From Bacteroidales bacterium (GTDB lineage: Bacteria; Bacteroidota; Bacteroidia; Bacteroidales; P3), in assembly GCA_017480525.1 (NCBI GenBank), contig JAFVAM010000084.1:1-39760 (forward strand): DNA of 39,760 nucleotides, in the 5' to 3' direction. The position numbers and the translations under genes are program-made. The notes below the pieces were generated by a model. That model did no database searches. It was not told the origin of the DNA and saw only the letters and a program-made list of their open reading frames with translations. Below are positions 1 through 8,508 of the stretch, in pieces; positions within the stretch are counted from its first letter, which is position 1, and every line of letters starts with the position of its first letter.

Positions 1-2
1 CC

Positions 3-56
3 GCCGGCAAGACACACCTCCAGAACCTCGTCCTCTCCATCGGTGCGATGCTGTAA
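3..56 (+). CDS. 3' end of an unidentified gene (partial)
   Basis: An open frame enters from the left edge and stops at TAA (54-56). The visible 17 residues read AGKTHLQNLVLSIGAML. This is too little to assign a family. The GC-rich codon choice fits the neighbouring genes, and the converging purE gene with a large hairpin between the two supports a real gene end here. It could still be a chance open frame, because nothing upstream is visible. Confidence 0.4.
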   Translation, partial: AGKTHLQNLVLSIGAML

Positions 57-89
57 GATACAGCCACGCCCACTTTCTCGAAAACAAAC

Positions 90-138
90 AAAATTTTGTA
101 CAGATTCACGATAATATCGTCTTTCTGTACAAAATTTT
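90..138. terminator. Large perfect inverted repeat between converging genes, probable bidirectional terminator
   Basis: Two perfect 15-base arms (AAAATTTTGTACAGA at 90-104 and its complement at 124-138) enclose a second nested palindrome, ACGAT-AAT-ATCGT (108-120). The hairpin sits between the end of a + strand gene (56) and the end of purE on the - strand (181). The outer arm ends in TTTT on both strands, so it could stop transcription from both sides. The AT-rich base is unusual for a terminator, so a protein-binding site is an alternative. Confidence 0.55.
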
Positions 139-180
139 ATCGGAAGAAGGGAGCCGCCGGCTGTTCGCGACGGCTGGCGG

Positions 181-696
181 TCAGCACTTGTACTTGTACT
201 GCAGCTGGGCCAGCTCCTCGTTGGCTTTGACGATTTTCTTTTTCAGTCCGGACTTGTAGGCTGTGAGTTTCTGCATGAGGCCTTCGTCGGCGAGGGCGAG
301 CATCTGCATGGCCAGGATGGCGGCATTCTGGGCGCCGTTGATGGCCACGGTGGCCACGGGGATTCCCGGAGGCATCTGCATGATGGCGAAGGTGGCGTCG
401 AGTCCTTCGAGGACCGACCCTTTGATAGGCACCCCGATGACAGGCAGCGCCGTTTCGGCGGCAATGACACCCGGCAGGGCGGCAGCCATGCCGGCACCGG
501 CGATGATGACCCGGATGCCGCGCCCCTGGGCATTGCGGGCATAATCGCCCACCTCCTGCGGCGTGCGGTGGGCCGAGAGGGCGTTGACCTCGAAGGGAAT
601 CTCCATCTCCTCGAAAAACTGGCAGGCTTTCTCCATGACCGGCAGGTCGCTGGTGGAACCCATGATGATGCTGACGATTGGTTTCATCTCTTTCAT
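181..696 (-). CDS. purE: N5-carboxyaminoimidazole ribonucleotide mutase (PurE, class I)
   Basis: PurE converts N5-CAIR to 4-carboxy-AIR in cytosolic purine synthesis. The 171-residue product has the usual length for bacterial class I PurE and carries the family signatures: GSTSDLPVM near the N-terminus, the substrate-binding ALSAHRTP segment, the Gly/Ala-rich [15 protein letters not shown], and VIGVPIKG. The frame stays open upstream to 861, but that extension lies in an 11-bp repeat array and is not PurE-like, so the ATG at 696 is chosen; the ATG at 687 (MKPIVS) is also possible. The stretch before the start is A-rich, as is common in Bacteroidetes. No purK or other pur gene is next to it. 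The C-terminal lysine-rich tail ends the protein at a hairpin-bearing gap. Confidence 0.95.
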   Translation of the reverse strand: MKEMKPIVSIIMGSTSDLPVMEKACQFFEEMEIPFEVNALSAHRTPQEVGDYARNAQGRGIRVIIAGAGMAAALPGVIAAETALPVIGVPIKGSVLEGLDATFAIMQMPPGIPVATVAINGAQNAAILAMQMLALADEGLMQKLTAYKSGLKKKIVKANEELAQLQYKYKC

Positions 697-830
697 GTTT
701 AATTGTTTTTTTTTCACAATAAAAAAAACGCAGCCAAACAGGAAATATTGTGCCGGCAGCGACGGAAATGGCCATCTGAGGATGCCAACAACGCGGAGGG
801 TACTCCGCAACCACCCTCCAGACACAAAAG

Positions 831-926
831 CCCTGCCATCCCCCTGCCAACACCCTACCAACTCCTACCATGGTAGGAGTTGGGTAGGAGTTGGTAAGGA
901 CTTGATAAGTGGTTGTCAGGTAGTTA
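831..926. repeat. 11-bp-phased inverted repeat array, copy A
   Basis: Three left units of exactly 11 bases (CCCTGCCATCC 831, CCCTGCCAACA 842, CCCTACCAACT 853) precede an 8-base centre (864-871). Five right units of 11 bases follow: GGTAGGAGTTG (872), GGTAGGAGTTG (883), GTAAGGACTTG (894), ATAAGTGGTTG (905) and the degenerate TCAGGTAGTTA (916). Left and right units are approximate reverse complements. The 26 bases at 858-883 form a perfect palindrome. The same layout recurs at 15335-15419 and 27693-27799. Confidence 0.85.
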
Positions 927-978
927 GCGTTTAGCCGGTGCAAGGCAATATTCAGGTGGTTTTTTCGTTATTTTTTCA

Positions 979-986
979 TAAATTTG
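979..986 (+). promoter_or_regulatory. Candidate Bacteroidetes -7 element (TAAATTTG) for the lamin-tail gene
   Basis: TAAATTTG matches the TAnnTTTG consensus. A clear TTTG at -33 is missing; the region 955-965 is only T-rich. The start codon lies 10 bases after the element, so a transcript from here would have almost no leader. Confidence 0.4.
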
Positions 987-996
987 GACTGGATTT

Positions 997-1899
997 ATGT
1001 TAAATTGTTTTAAAACGAAATCGTGTTTCCCGGTTGTTTTCTGGATGGGTTTATGGGTGGCGACGGCGACGGCCCAGGGCGGGCTGACACCGAGCGAACT
1101 GCTTTTTCAGCCGCGCAGCGGCGAGGCGGAATATGTGGAACTGTACAACCCCACGGACGGACCTGTGAACCTGGCGGACTACCACATCGTGCGCTGGATA
1201 GGCGACACACTGGGGTCGCACTATCCCCTGCCAATCTACATCGTGGCTCCGCACGACTTTGTGGTGCTGACGAAGGACGCCACCTCGGTGGCGACGCAAT
1301 ACGCGGTGAAACGTGTGTCGAAACTGGTGGAATGCGACCTCCCACCCTACCCCAACGGCGGCGGGACGCTGATTCTGGCCACGGCAGAGGGCGAGGTGGT
1401 GGAGCGACTCGACTATACACCGCTGATGCACAGCCCGCTGCTGCGCAACAAGAACGGCGTGGCGATAGAACGGCGGAGCTTTGAGCGGCCATGCAACGAG
1501 GTGTCGAACTGGTTTTCGGCCTCGTCGACGGCAGGCTACGGCACGCCGACCTACGCGAACTCGCAAAGCACCGAACTGCTGGCCGAAGAGACAGCCTTCA
1601 GCCTCAGCACAACGCTCCTTTCGCCCAACGGCGACGGCTACGAGGACGGACTGACCATCGGCTACGAACTGGCGGAAGAGGGGCTATACGCCCAGATGGA
1701 GGTCTACGACGCGCATGGCAACCGTGTAGCACGGCTGGCCAACAACGCCCTTTTGGGTACCCATGGAGAAGTGGGCTGGGACGGACACGGCGACGGGGGA
1801 GCGATTCTGCCCATGGGACGCTATGTGCTGTATATCAACCTGTACGACCAGCATGGTACGCGACAGGTCATCAAGCGGACGGTGTCTATCGTCTACTGA
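997..1899 (+). CDS. Secreted lamin-tail-domain protein with FlgD-like C-terminal domain
   Basis: The 300-residue product starts with a signal peptide (residues 1-27, hydrophobic VVFWMGLWVATATAQG, cleavage after AQ likely). Residues about 30-140 form a lamin tail domain, an Ig-like fold: the segment EAEYVELYNPTDGPVNLADY is typical. Residues about 200-300 resemble the FlgD/CHU_C-type C-terminal Ig domain, with SPNGDGYED, a GWDGHGDGG turn and PMGRYVLYI. In Bacteroidetes such C-terminal domains often accompany secretion or surface anchoring, some through the type IX system. I infer an exported or surface protein and cannot name a ligand or enzyme activity. The gene overlaps the converging LtaS-like gene by 7 bases at 1893-1899. 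Confidence 0.75.
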   Translation: MLNCFKTKSCFPVVFWMGLWVATATAQGGLTPSELLFQPRSGEAEYVELYNPTDGPVNLADYHIVRWIGDTLGSHYPLPIYIVAPHDFVVLTKDATSVATQYAVKRVSKLVECDLPPYPNGGGTLILATAEGEVVERLDYTPLMHSPLLRNKNGVAIERRSFERPCNEVSNWFSASSTAGYGTPTYANSQSTELLAEETAFSLSTTLLSPNGDGYEDGLTIGYELAEEGLYAQMEVYDAHGNRVARLANNALLGTHGEVGWDGHGDGGAILPMGRYVLYINLYDQHGTRQVIKRTVSIVY

Positions 1900-3683
1900 T
1901 TGGAGAGGTTGGCCGAGGTTTTGTAGAGCCGCTGGAGAAGGGCCTCGACGAGGCGACGGCTGTCGGCATCGGGCGGTTGCAGAGTGCGGTCCACGCAGTC
2001 GTAGTGGCAGCTGCCCGAAGGGAGGACGAGGTTGAGGCAGTTCTTGTCGGAGTGCATGGCGAACTGCCTCCGCTGCGGGAAACGTGTTCCAAGGACATTG
2101 CGGCTGAAGGGGAACACGCTGGCCGGAATGCCCATCTGCGCCAAGAGGGTCGCGGCGAGGTCGCTCTGCGAGCAGAGCAGGTCGACGTTGCGCGGCGAGC
2201 GGACAGCACCGCCGAGCCACAGCATGGGGATACGCGCCACCTCGACATCGGAGGTGGACTGTCCGGGCCGGAAGGGGATGCCATGGTCGGGGATGACAAT
2301 GACCAGGAGGCTGTCCCACACGGGCAACGAGCGCAGCGAATCCACCATTGCGCCAAGGCAGGAGTCGGTGTAGGCAAAGGAATTGCGTTTGTGGTCGACG
2401 AGGCGGTGCATGGGTACCTCCCAAGGCTCGTGACTGCTGAGAGTGAGTACCGTGGAGAGGAACGGACGCTCGTCGGGTACCAAGCGGGCGACCGACAGGG
2501 TGTGCCCGTCGGGGACACCCCAGGCTGACGAGTAGGAGGCCTTGGGGAAGGCGTCGCCGCCAAGGACAGTGGAGAAGCCCGTCTCGGAGAAGTACATGCG
2601 CATGTTGGTGAAGTCGATGTCGCCGCCATAGGTCATCATCGTGTGGTAGCCCTCGCCCTTGAGCGACGAGGCAATGGAGGGCAGATTGCGGCAGAGGTCG
2701 GGACGCTTGACGAGGGTGGTGGTGGGGAGACCCAGCCAGCCGCTGAGGACGGAGACGATGCCGCGGTCGGTACGGTAGCTGTTGGCATAGCAGTTGGAGA
2801 AACAGACACCTTCCTGCATGAAGCGGTGCAGGTTGGGCGCGACAGTGTCGGACCCCACCATGCCCAGCCCGGCACCTTCCCAGATGACGAGGAGGACGTT
2901 GGGACGCTGCACAGCGAGGAGCGTGTCGGCGAGGGTGGCGTCGGGTTCGAAAGCATCGCCCAGCAAGGCGTCGACCTCGGCCTCCGGCAGGGTGTCGAAC
3001 TCTCTGGAGAGGTCCTGCACCTTGAAGAGGGAATGGAAGATGTTGAATGTGGGGTTGAGGGCAGCATGGTTGCAGAAGGGGTAGCGCGAGAAATAGGCGT
3101 AGGAGGGGTTGGCAGTGGACTCGGACACACCGCCTCTCATGCCGAGGAACATCACGGCCATCAAGGGGATAAGTCCGAGGCCATGCCAGCGGGCGCGGGG
3201 AGCACCAAGTTCCTTGGGCGTGGCGCGGCGCTGGACGAGGAAGAACAGGAAGGCCAGGCCTCCCACGACGAGGAAGGCGAGGACGGAAGCCCAGAGGGGC
3301 AGGCTGGCCAGCATGTCCCTGGGCTTGGCGGCATAGATGAGGTCGTTGGCATCGAGTTTGGCTCCCCAGAAACTGTAGAGAATGGTGTCGGCGACAAAGA
3401 TGAGCGACAGCACCACGGCCACCAGGATATAGTAGGGCACCAGCACCTTGCGAAGCGGGAACCTGCGGAAGAAGAAACTCACTGCCACCACCACGGCAGG
3501 GAGGAGGAGGAGGTAGCAGGCTGTGGCGATGTCGAGCCGCAGGCCGTGCCACAGCGCCCCGACACAGGAGAGGAACGATGCGCCGTCGGCCATGCCCATG
3601 TTGAAGAGCATGAAGACTATCTTCTGCAGGATGAAAAGCAGAAGGAGGGTGACAAAATAGCGGAGAATGAAGCCGACACGCAT
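1893..3683 (-). CDS. LtaS-like membrane sulfatase-fold phosphotransferase
   Basis: A 596-residue inner-membrane protein with about five N-terminal membrane helices (roughly residues 8-30, 50-72, 80-105, 128-152 and 172-188) followed by an extracytoplasmic alkaline phosphatase/sulfatase-superfamily domain from about residue 260. The expected active-site pieces are visible: a metal-binding Glu in LLVIWEGAG, the nucleophile Thr in SYRTDRG, and the metal pair Asp-His in VIPDHGIPF. Family members transfer phosphoglycerol or phosphoethanolamine from phospholipids. The gene is the last of the - strand polysaccharide operon, 6 bases after the dehydratase gene, so decoration of an exported glycan is the likely role (inference). 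Its stop codon overlaps the end of the + strand lamin-tail gene. Confidence 0.8.
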   Translation of the reverse strand: MRVGFILRYFVTLLLLFILQKIVFMLFNMGMADGASFLSCVGALWHGLRLDIATACYLLLLPAVVVAVSFFFRRFPLRKVLVPYYILVAVVLSLIFVADTILYSFWGAKLDANDLIYAAKPRDMLASLPLWASVLAFLVVGGLAFLFFLVQRRATPKELGAPRARWHGLGLIPLMAVMFLGMRGGVSESTANPSYAYFSRYPFCNHAALNPTFNIFHSLFKVQDLSREFDTLPEAEVDALLGDAFEPDATLADTLLAVQRPNVLLVIWEGAGLGMVGSDTVAPNLHRFMQEGVCFSNCYANSYRTDRGIVSVLSGWLGLPTTTLVKRPDLCRNLPSIASSLKGEGYHTMMTYGGDIDFTNMRMYFSETGFSTVLGGDAFPKASYSSAWGVPDGHTLSVARLVPDERPFLSTVLTLSSHEPWEVPMHRLVDHKRNSFAYTDSCLGAMVDSLRSLPVWDSLLVIVIPDHGIPFRPGQSTSDVEVARIPMLWLGGAVRSPRNVDLLCSQSDLAATLLAQMGIPASVFPFSRNVLGTRFPQRRQFAMHSDKNCLNLVLPSGSCHYDCVDRTLQPPDADSRRLVEALLQRLYKTSANLSNQ

Positions 3684-3689
3684 GAAAGA

Positions 3690-5627
3690 CTACTTATTCA
3701 AAACGCTGATGGGGGGGGTATTTTTATCCAACTGGCAGTAGACGGAGTTGTTGCTGAGGAATTCAGGCACGATGTGCTTCATTCTGCCCACAATCTTCAT
3801 GTCGTCCATGGTTTCGAGGATGGTCCAGAGTTCGTTGTATTCGCGGTCGATGGCTTCGAGAGGGTATTTGCGCACCTGAGCGCGCATAATCTTGGGGTGG
3901 TAGGTGGGGATGGTGTTCTCCTTGGTGGCGAGAAGTTCTTCGTAGAGTTTCTCGCCGGGGCGCAGGCCTATCTCCTTGATTTCGATGTTGTGCATGCCAG
4001 AGAGCTGTATCATCTTGCGTGCCATGTCGTAGATTTTGACAGGCTTGCCCATGTCGAAGACAAAGATGTCGCCCCCCTCGCCCATGGCACCGGCCTCGAG
4101 GACGAGGTTGCAGGCTTCGGGGATGGTCATGAAGTAGCGGATGATGTCCTTGTGGGTGACGGTGAGGGGACCGCCGGCGGCCAGCTGCTTCTTGAAGAGC
4201 GGAATGACGGAACCGTTGGAGCCGAGGACATTGCCAAAGCGGGTGGTGACAAAGTGGGTCTGTTCGGTGGAACGGCTCTGGATATAAATCTCGGCCATGC
4301 GCTTGGTGGCACCCATGACGTTGGTGGGGTTGACGGCCTTGTCGGTGGAAATCATGACGAACTTCTGGACACCGTACTTGATGGCAAGGTCGGCCAGGTT
4401 GCGGGTGCCGAAGACATTGATATAGACCGCCTCGTAGGGGTTTTCCTCCATGAAGGGGACGTGCTTGTAGGCGGCGGCATGGTAGACCAGATTGGGGCGG
4501 AAGGTCTCGAAGACCTCCTCCATGCGGGCGCGGTCCTTGACATTGGCGATGACGAACTCCATGCGCTCCAGCTGGTCCTTGTAGGTGTTTTTCAGTTCGA
4601 ACTGGAGGTCGTACATGGGCGATTCCGCCTGGTCGAGCATGACGACCTTCATGGGCTGATACTGCATGAGCTGACGGCAAATCTCGCTGCCGATGGAACC
4701 GGCGGCGCCGGTGACGAGAACCACCTTGTCCACCACCTCGCGGACGATGTTGACATTGTCCATGCGGATGGGTTCGCGCTCCAGAAGATCCTCAATCTTG
4801 ATGTCCTGAATCTGGTTGGCCGAGAAGGAGCCATTGAGCCAGGTGCTGACACGGGGCACAGCCTTGACGGTCATGCCGAGGTCGAGGGCCTTGTTGGTGA
4901 TGGCCTGCTTGTGCATCATGCGGATGGAGGGGATGGCGATGATGAGCTGTTTGACGTGCTTGGAGTCGATAAACTTGGGAATCAACACCGAGCGGGCGCG
5001 CATGACGGGAACGCCATTGAGTTCCTGGTTGACCTTCGACATGTCATCGTCGATGAAGGCCACGACATGAAACTCAAAGTTGCTCTCCTGACGCAGGGCA
5101 TTGTAGGCTATCATGCCAGCAGCACCGGCACCGTAGATAACCACATTGACAGAAGGGCGGCGGCGGCGGAAGAAGACGTCGTAGATGCGATGCATGAAGA
5201 GGCGCGAGATAATCATCAGCATACCCAACAACAGATAGAGCGTCAGCGACTCGCGGTAGGAGAGGAGGTAGACGTTGGAGATGATGGGAGGTCTGAACTG
5301 GTTGTTGACAATATTCACAAGCCAAGAGAAGAGCAGGGGTCCGATGGTGGAGATAAGTATCTTGTAGACATCGGACATGCCTGTGTGGCGGATGATGCCG
5401 CGATAGGAACCCGTGACGAGGAAGAAGATGGTCGTCAGCATCATGGACCACACGAACTTTACCAGCACCCCGCGTGTGGTGAGAGTGACGACGCCATAGG
5501 CACGGAAAGCCTCCATCATGAATAACGAGACGACAAAGAGGCCCAAATCCATCAGGAGGATAAGCCACTGGGGGATGGTGGAATGGCGATACTTCTTAAC
5601 TAACCAAAAGGATAACTTTTTGAACAT
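3690..5627 (-). CDS. Membrane nucleotide-sugar 4,6-dehydratase (WbpM/PglF/CapD family)
   Basis: The 645-residue protein has the full-length architecture of the family: four N-terminal membrane helices (residues about 18-120), a first Rossmann-like domain with VIYGAGAAG near 159, and a second SDR-type domain starting VLVTGAAGSIGSE near 304. The motif STDKAVNPTNVMGATK (about 425-440) has Met in place of the usual SDR catalytic Tyr, which is the hallmark of this dehydratase branch and keeps the Lys. Characterised members convert UDP-GlcNAc to the 4-keto-6-deoxy sugar. No matching 4-aminotransferase or reductase lies next to it, so the final sugar (for example a QuiNAc- or FucNAc-type residue) cannot be named. 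It is cotranscribed with the Wbp genes, as wbpM is in Pseudomonas O-antigen loci. Confidence 0.9.
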   Translation of the reverse strand: MFKKLSFWLVKKYRHSTIPQWLILLMDLGLFVVSLFMMEAFRAYGVVTLTTRGVLVKFVWSMMLTTIFFLVTGSYRGIIRHTGMSDVYKILISTIGPLLFSWLVNIVNNQFRPPIISNVYLLSYRESLTLYLLLGMLMIISRLFMHRIYDVFFRRRRPSVNVVIYGAGAAGMIAYNALRQESNFEFHVVAFIDDDMSKVNQELNGVPVMRARSVLIPKFIDSKHVKQLIIAIPSIRMMHKQAITNKALDLGMTVKAVPRVSTWLNGSFSANQIQDIKIEDLLEREPIRMDNVNIVREVVDKVVLVTGAAGSIGSEICRQLMQYQPMKVVMLDQAESPMYDLQFELKNTYKDQLERMEFVIANVKDRARMEEVFETFRPNLVYHAAAYKHVPFMEENPYEAVYINVFGTRNLADLAIKYGVQKFVMISTDKAVNPTNVMGATKRMAEIYIQSRSTEQTHFVTTRFGNVLGSNGSVIPLFKKQLAAGGPLTVTHKDIIRYFMTIPEACNLVLEAGAMGEGGDIFVFDMGKPVKIYDMARKMIQLSGMHNIEIKEIGLRPGEKLYEELLATKENTIPTYHPKIMRAQVRKYPLEAIDREYNELWTILETMDDMKIVGRMKHIVPEFLSNNSVYCQLDKNTPPISVLNK

Positions 5628-5646
5628 AGGCGAAAATGGTTTTTAC

Positions 5647-6933
5647 TTACAATCGTGCGTCGACGACATCGCGCGGCAGCACCCCTTTGACATCATAGAC
5701 GACAGCGGGTTGCGGGGCGAGAGCGCGGACGTCGAGGGTGAGGAAGTCGCCATGGGCGACCGCCAACACGACGGCATCGAAAGTTTGACTACATAGGTTG
5801 GACAAATGGTTGACGACCTCGATGCCATATCCGGCACGGGCTTTTTCGGTGTCGACCCATGGGTCGAGAACCGTGATATGGGGAGTGTATTCCCTGAAGG
5901 TGTGGAAAATATCAAACACCTTGGTGTTGCGTATGTCGGGGCAGTTCTCCTTGAAGGCGAAGCCGAGGATGAGGATCCGACTGTCTTTGACGGGGACGCC
6001 CTTGAGGTTCATCTGGCGGATGGTCTGGTTGGCCACGTAGGCCCCCATGGAGTTGTTGAGCCTGCGGGCGTTGCTCATCACACGCGGCAGGACACCATAG
6101 AGCTGCGATTTCTGGATGAGGTAGTAGGGATCCACGGAAATGCAGTGTCCACCGACAAGGCCGGGCTTGAGGCGGATGAAGTTCCACTTGCTGGCAGCGG
6201 CGTCGAGGACATCGCCCGTGTCGATACCCATGGCGTTGAAAATCTTGGCCAGTTCGTTGACGAAGGCTATGTTGACATCGCGCTGGCTGTTCTCAATGAT
6301 TTTCGAGGCCTCGGCCACCCTGATGCTGGGGGCTTTGTGGGTACCGTTGAGAAGGACGGCGTTGTACAACGCATCGACGAAGTCGGCAGCTTCGGGCGTG
6401 GAGCCGGAGGTCACCTTCTTGATGGTCTCCACGCGGTGTTCCTTGTCGCCGGGGTTGATGCGTTCGGGACTGTAGCCCGCGAAGAAGTCGATATTGAGTT
6501 TCAACCCGCTGACACGCTCCACCACCGGGAGGCATTCCTCCTCGGTTACACCGGGATAGACGGTGCTTTCGTAGACCACGGTGTCGCCCCTGCCAATCAC
6601 GCTTCCCACCACCTCGGAAGCACCGATGAGCGGACGGAGGTCGGGACGGTTGTTGTCGTCGACCGGCGTGGGCACGGCGACGATGTAGACGTTGCAATCC
6701 CTGATGTCGTCCAGCGACGAGGTGCAGCGGAGACCATGCCTGGCGATGGCCTCCTGCAGCAGGTCGTCCTCCACTTCGAGGGTATCGTCGTGTCCCTGCA
6801 TGAGGGCTTCGACACGGCAGTCATTGATGTCGAACCCCACAGTGGGGAACTTGGTGGAGAAGAGACGAGCCAAGGGCAGCCCCACATAGCCAAGGCCGAC
6901 GACACACATTCTTATATCCTTCAAATCTAACAT
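5647..6933 (-). CDS. UDP-N-acetylhexosamine 6-dehydrogenase (WbpA/WbpO/TviB-like)
   Basis: A 428-residue NAD-dependent enzyme of the UDP-glucose/GDP-mannose dehydrogenase superfamily. The N-terminal Rossmann motif is VVGLGYVGLPLA, and the catalytic cysteine sits in GLVGGHCISVDPYY (about residue 261). Length and the GYSPERINPGD segment fit the branch acting on UDP-GlcNAc or UDP-GalNAc. With the wbpB-, wbpD- and wbpE-like genes just upstream, oxidation of UDP-GlcNAc to UDP-GlcNAcA is the most economical assignment, although a UDP-GalNAc substrate cannot be excluded by eye. The ATG overlaps the aminotransferase stop codon by 7 bases (6927-6933), suggesting translational coupling. Confidence 0.88.
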   Translation of the reverse strand: MLDLKDIRMCVVGLGYVGLPLARLFSTKFPTVGFDINDCRVEALMQGHDDTLEVEDDLLQEAIARHGLRCTSSLDDIRDCNVYIVAVPTPVDDNNRPDLRPLIGASEVVGSVIGRGDTVVYESTVYPGVTEEECLPVVERVSGLKLNIDFFAGYSPERINPGDKEHRVETIKKVTSGSTPEAADFVDALYNAVLLNGTHKAPSIRVAEASKIIENSQRDVNIAFVNELAKIFNAMGIDTGDVLDAAASKWNFIRLKPGLVGGHCISVDPYYLIQKSQLYGVLPRVMSNARRLNNSMGAYVANQTIRQMNLKGVPVKDSRILILGFAFKENCPDIRNTKVFDIFHTFREYTPHITVLDPWVDTEKARAGYGIEVVNHLSNLCSQTFDAVVLAVAHGDFLTLDVRALAPQPAVVYDVKGVLPRDVVDARL

Positions 6934-8021
6934 ATACTGGACGCTACGAATTCTATTTCTTCATCGGTCATATAGGGGTGCATGGGGAGCGAAAGCACGG
7001 TATGCGACAGCGCATCGGCCACCGGACACGGATGCTGGCCGAGGTGCGAGAAGGCCGTCTGGCGGCTCATGGTGCGGGGATAGTAGACCATGGATGGGAT
7101 GCCTGCAGCCTTGAGGCGCGCCTGCATCTCGTCGCGCTTTTCCACCTGGATGGTGTATTGCGCCCAAGAGGAGACCACGCCGTCAGGTATCTTCGGCAAC
7201 TGGACTTTGCCCTGCAGCAACTGGTTGTACTTCGCGGCCACACGGTTGACAGCCTGCAGTTCGCTGTCGAAATGGCGCAATTTGACCTGCAGCACAGCGG
7301 CCTGGAGGGTGTCGAGGCGCGAATTGAGTCCCAGGCGGACGTTGTCGTACTTGTCCCTTCCTTTGCCATGGACGCGGAGCGAGCGCAGCATGTCGGCAAT
7401 GTAATCGTCGTCGGTGAAGAGTGCGCCGCCGTCGCCGTAGCATCCCAGCGGCTTGGCCGGGAAGAAGGAGGTGGTGCCGATGTGGCCAAAGGAGCATGCC
7501 CGCCTCCCGCCGATGCTGCCGCCGAAGCCCTGTGCGCCGTCCTCGATGAGAGGGACACGCTTCTTGTTGCAGAAATCTGCAAGCCTGTCATAGTCAGCCG
7601 GACGACCGAAGAGGTCGACAGCGATGACCGCGGCAGGAGCGTGACCCGCGGCGCACGTCTGCTGCCATTTGCGGTCGAGGTCGGTAACATCCATATTGTA
7701 TGTGTCAGAGTCCACGTCGACAAAGACAGGCCGGATACCCAACGAGGCCACAGCCTCGGCAGTGGCGAAGAAAGTGAAGTCAGGCACAAAGACCGCATCG
7801 CCACTGCCCAACCCCAGGGCCATCAGAGCCAGGCGCAAGGCATCGGTGCCGTTGGCGCAGGAGATACAATGCTTCGCGCCCACATAGTCGGCCAACTGCT
7901 GTTCCAACTCGTCCACCTGCGGTCCCATGATATATGCGCCAGAGGCGACGACGTTGAGCATCGCCTCGTCCATCTCGGCTTTCATGGCCTCGTATTGTCT
8001 GTGTAGGTCTCGGAACTGCAT
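6927..8021 (-). CDS. PLP-dependent sugar aminotransferase (WbpE-like, DegT/DnrJ/EryC1/StrS family)
   Basis: The 364-residue product shows the family layout: cofactor-phosphate region SCANGTDALRLAL, VFVPDFTFFATAEAV, IEDGAQGFGG with the PLP-contacting Asp, and the PLP lysine in FFPAKPLGCYGDGGAL (about residue 188). In the Wbp pathway WbpE transaminates UDP-3-keto-GlcNAcA to the 3-amino sugar. The adjacent oxidoreductase, acetyltransferase and 6-dehydrogenase genes, all coupled by short overlaps or gaps, make this role likely. It lies 7 bases from the acetyltransferase gene. Related aminotransferases act on other 3- or 4-keto sugars, so substrate assignment rests on context. Confidence 0.88.
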   Translation of the reverse strand: MQFRDLHRQYEAMKAEMDEAMLNVVASGAYIMGPQVDELEQQLADYVGAKHCISCANGTDALRLALMALGLGSGDAVFVPDFTFFATAEAVASLGIRPVFVDVDSDTYNMDVTDLDRKWQQTCAAGHAPAAVIAVDLFGRPADYDRLADFCNKKRVPLIEDGAQGFGGSIGGRRACSFGHIGTTSFFPAKPLGCYGDGGALFTDDDYIADMLRSLRVHGKGRDKYDNVRLGLNSRLDTLQAAVLQVKLRHFDSELQAVNRVAAKYNQLLQGKVQLPKIPDGVVSSWAQYTIQVEKRDEMQARLKAAGIPSMVYYPRTMSRQTAFSHLGQHPCPVADALSHTVLSLPMHPYMTDEEIEFVASSIC

Positions 8022-8028
8022 GGCTTGT

Positions 8029-8508
8029 CTATTCTTCCACTTTCCCTATTATCTTTGCCGGCACTCCGGCCACTATTGCATAATCCGGCACGTCCTTGGT
8101 CACCACAGCGCCGGCTCCGACCAAAGCATGGCGGCCGATGGTGTGGCCGCAGACGATGGTAGCGTTGGCTCCAATGGAGGCTCCCTCTTTCACCAGTGTA
8201 CGCTCATAGTGTCCATTGGCAGGACGATCCAGTCTGGGCATCAGCACATTGGTAAAGACGCAGCTGGGACCGAGGAAGACGTTGTCCTCAATCTCCACCC
8301 CCTCGTAGACCGACACATTGTTCTGTATACGGACACCGTTGCCAATCTTCACGTTGGGACCGACATTGACATTCTGCCCCAAGGAGCAGTTCTCTCCCAG
8401 GATGGCACCATGCTGCACATGGCAGAAATGCCACACCTTGGTGCCCTTGCCGAGCACCACGCCCTCGTCCACATAGGAACTCTCGTGTATGAACACATCG
8501 CCTACCAT
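8029..8508 (-). CDS. UDP-3-amino-GlcNAcA N-acetyltransferase (WbpD-like, left-handed beta helix)
   Basis: A 159-residue hexapeptide-repeat acyltransferase. Turns of the left-handed beta helix can be read along the protein ([58 protein letters not shown]), ending with [21 protein letters not shown], typical of the WbpD/WlbB group. It would N-acetylate the 3-amino group of the UDP-linked uronate. A longer frame starts at 8610, but its extra 34 residues overlap the oxidoreductase coding region; the ATG at 8508 overlaps that gene's stop by 7 bases, matching the coupling used elsewhere in this operon, and is chosen. Confidence 0.88.
   Translation of the reverse strand: MVGDVFIHESSYVDEGVVLGKGTKVWHFCHVQHGAILGENCSLGQNVNVGPNVKIGNGVRIQNNVSVYEGVEIEDNVFLGPSCVFTNVLMPRLDRPANGHYERTLVKEGASIGANATIVCGHTIGRHALVGAGAVVTKDVPDYAIVAGVPAKIIGKVEE

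Larger units (their letters stand above)
697..996. other. Divergent intergenic region between purE and the lamin-tail gene
   Basis: This 300-base gap separates two genes transcribed away from each other. It holds an A/T-rich leader for purE (697-735), one 11-bp-phased inverted repeat array (831-926) and a candidate promoter for the rightward gene (979-986). I see no coding sequence; the open frames crossing it are periodic translations of the repeat. Confidence 0.7.

Noticed and set aside
831..926. Possibility that the 11-bp arrays are CRISPR repeats or simple terminators
   Set aside because: Units are contiguous with no spacers and there are no cas genes. They lack a following T run, and copy C lies downstream of a separate, better terminator.
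2643..5525. A 960-codon + strand open frame opposite the dehydratase and LtaS-like genes
   Set aside because: It is antisense to two clear families in a GC-rich region. The composition is biased to Gly, Asp, Glu, His and Val as expected from reverse-complemented codons, and no domain is visible.
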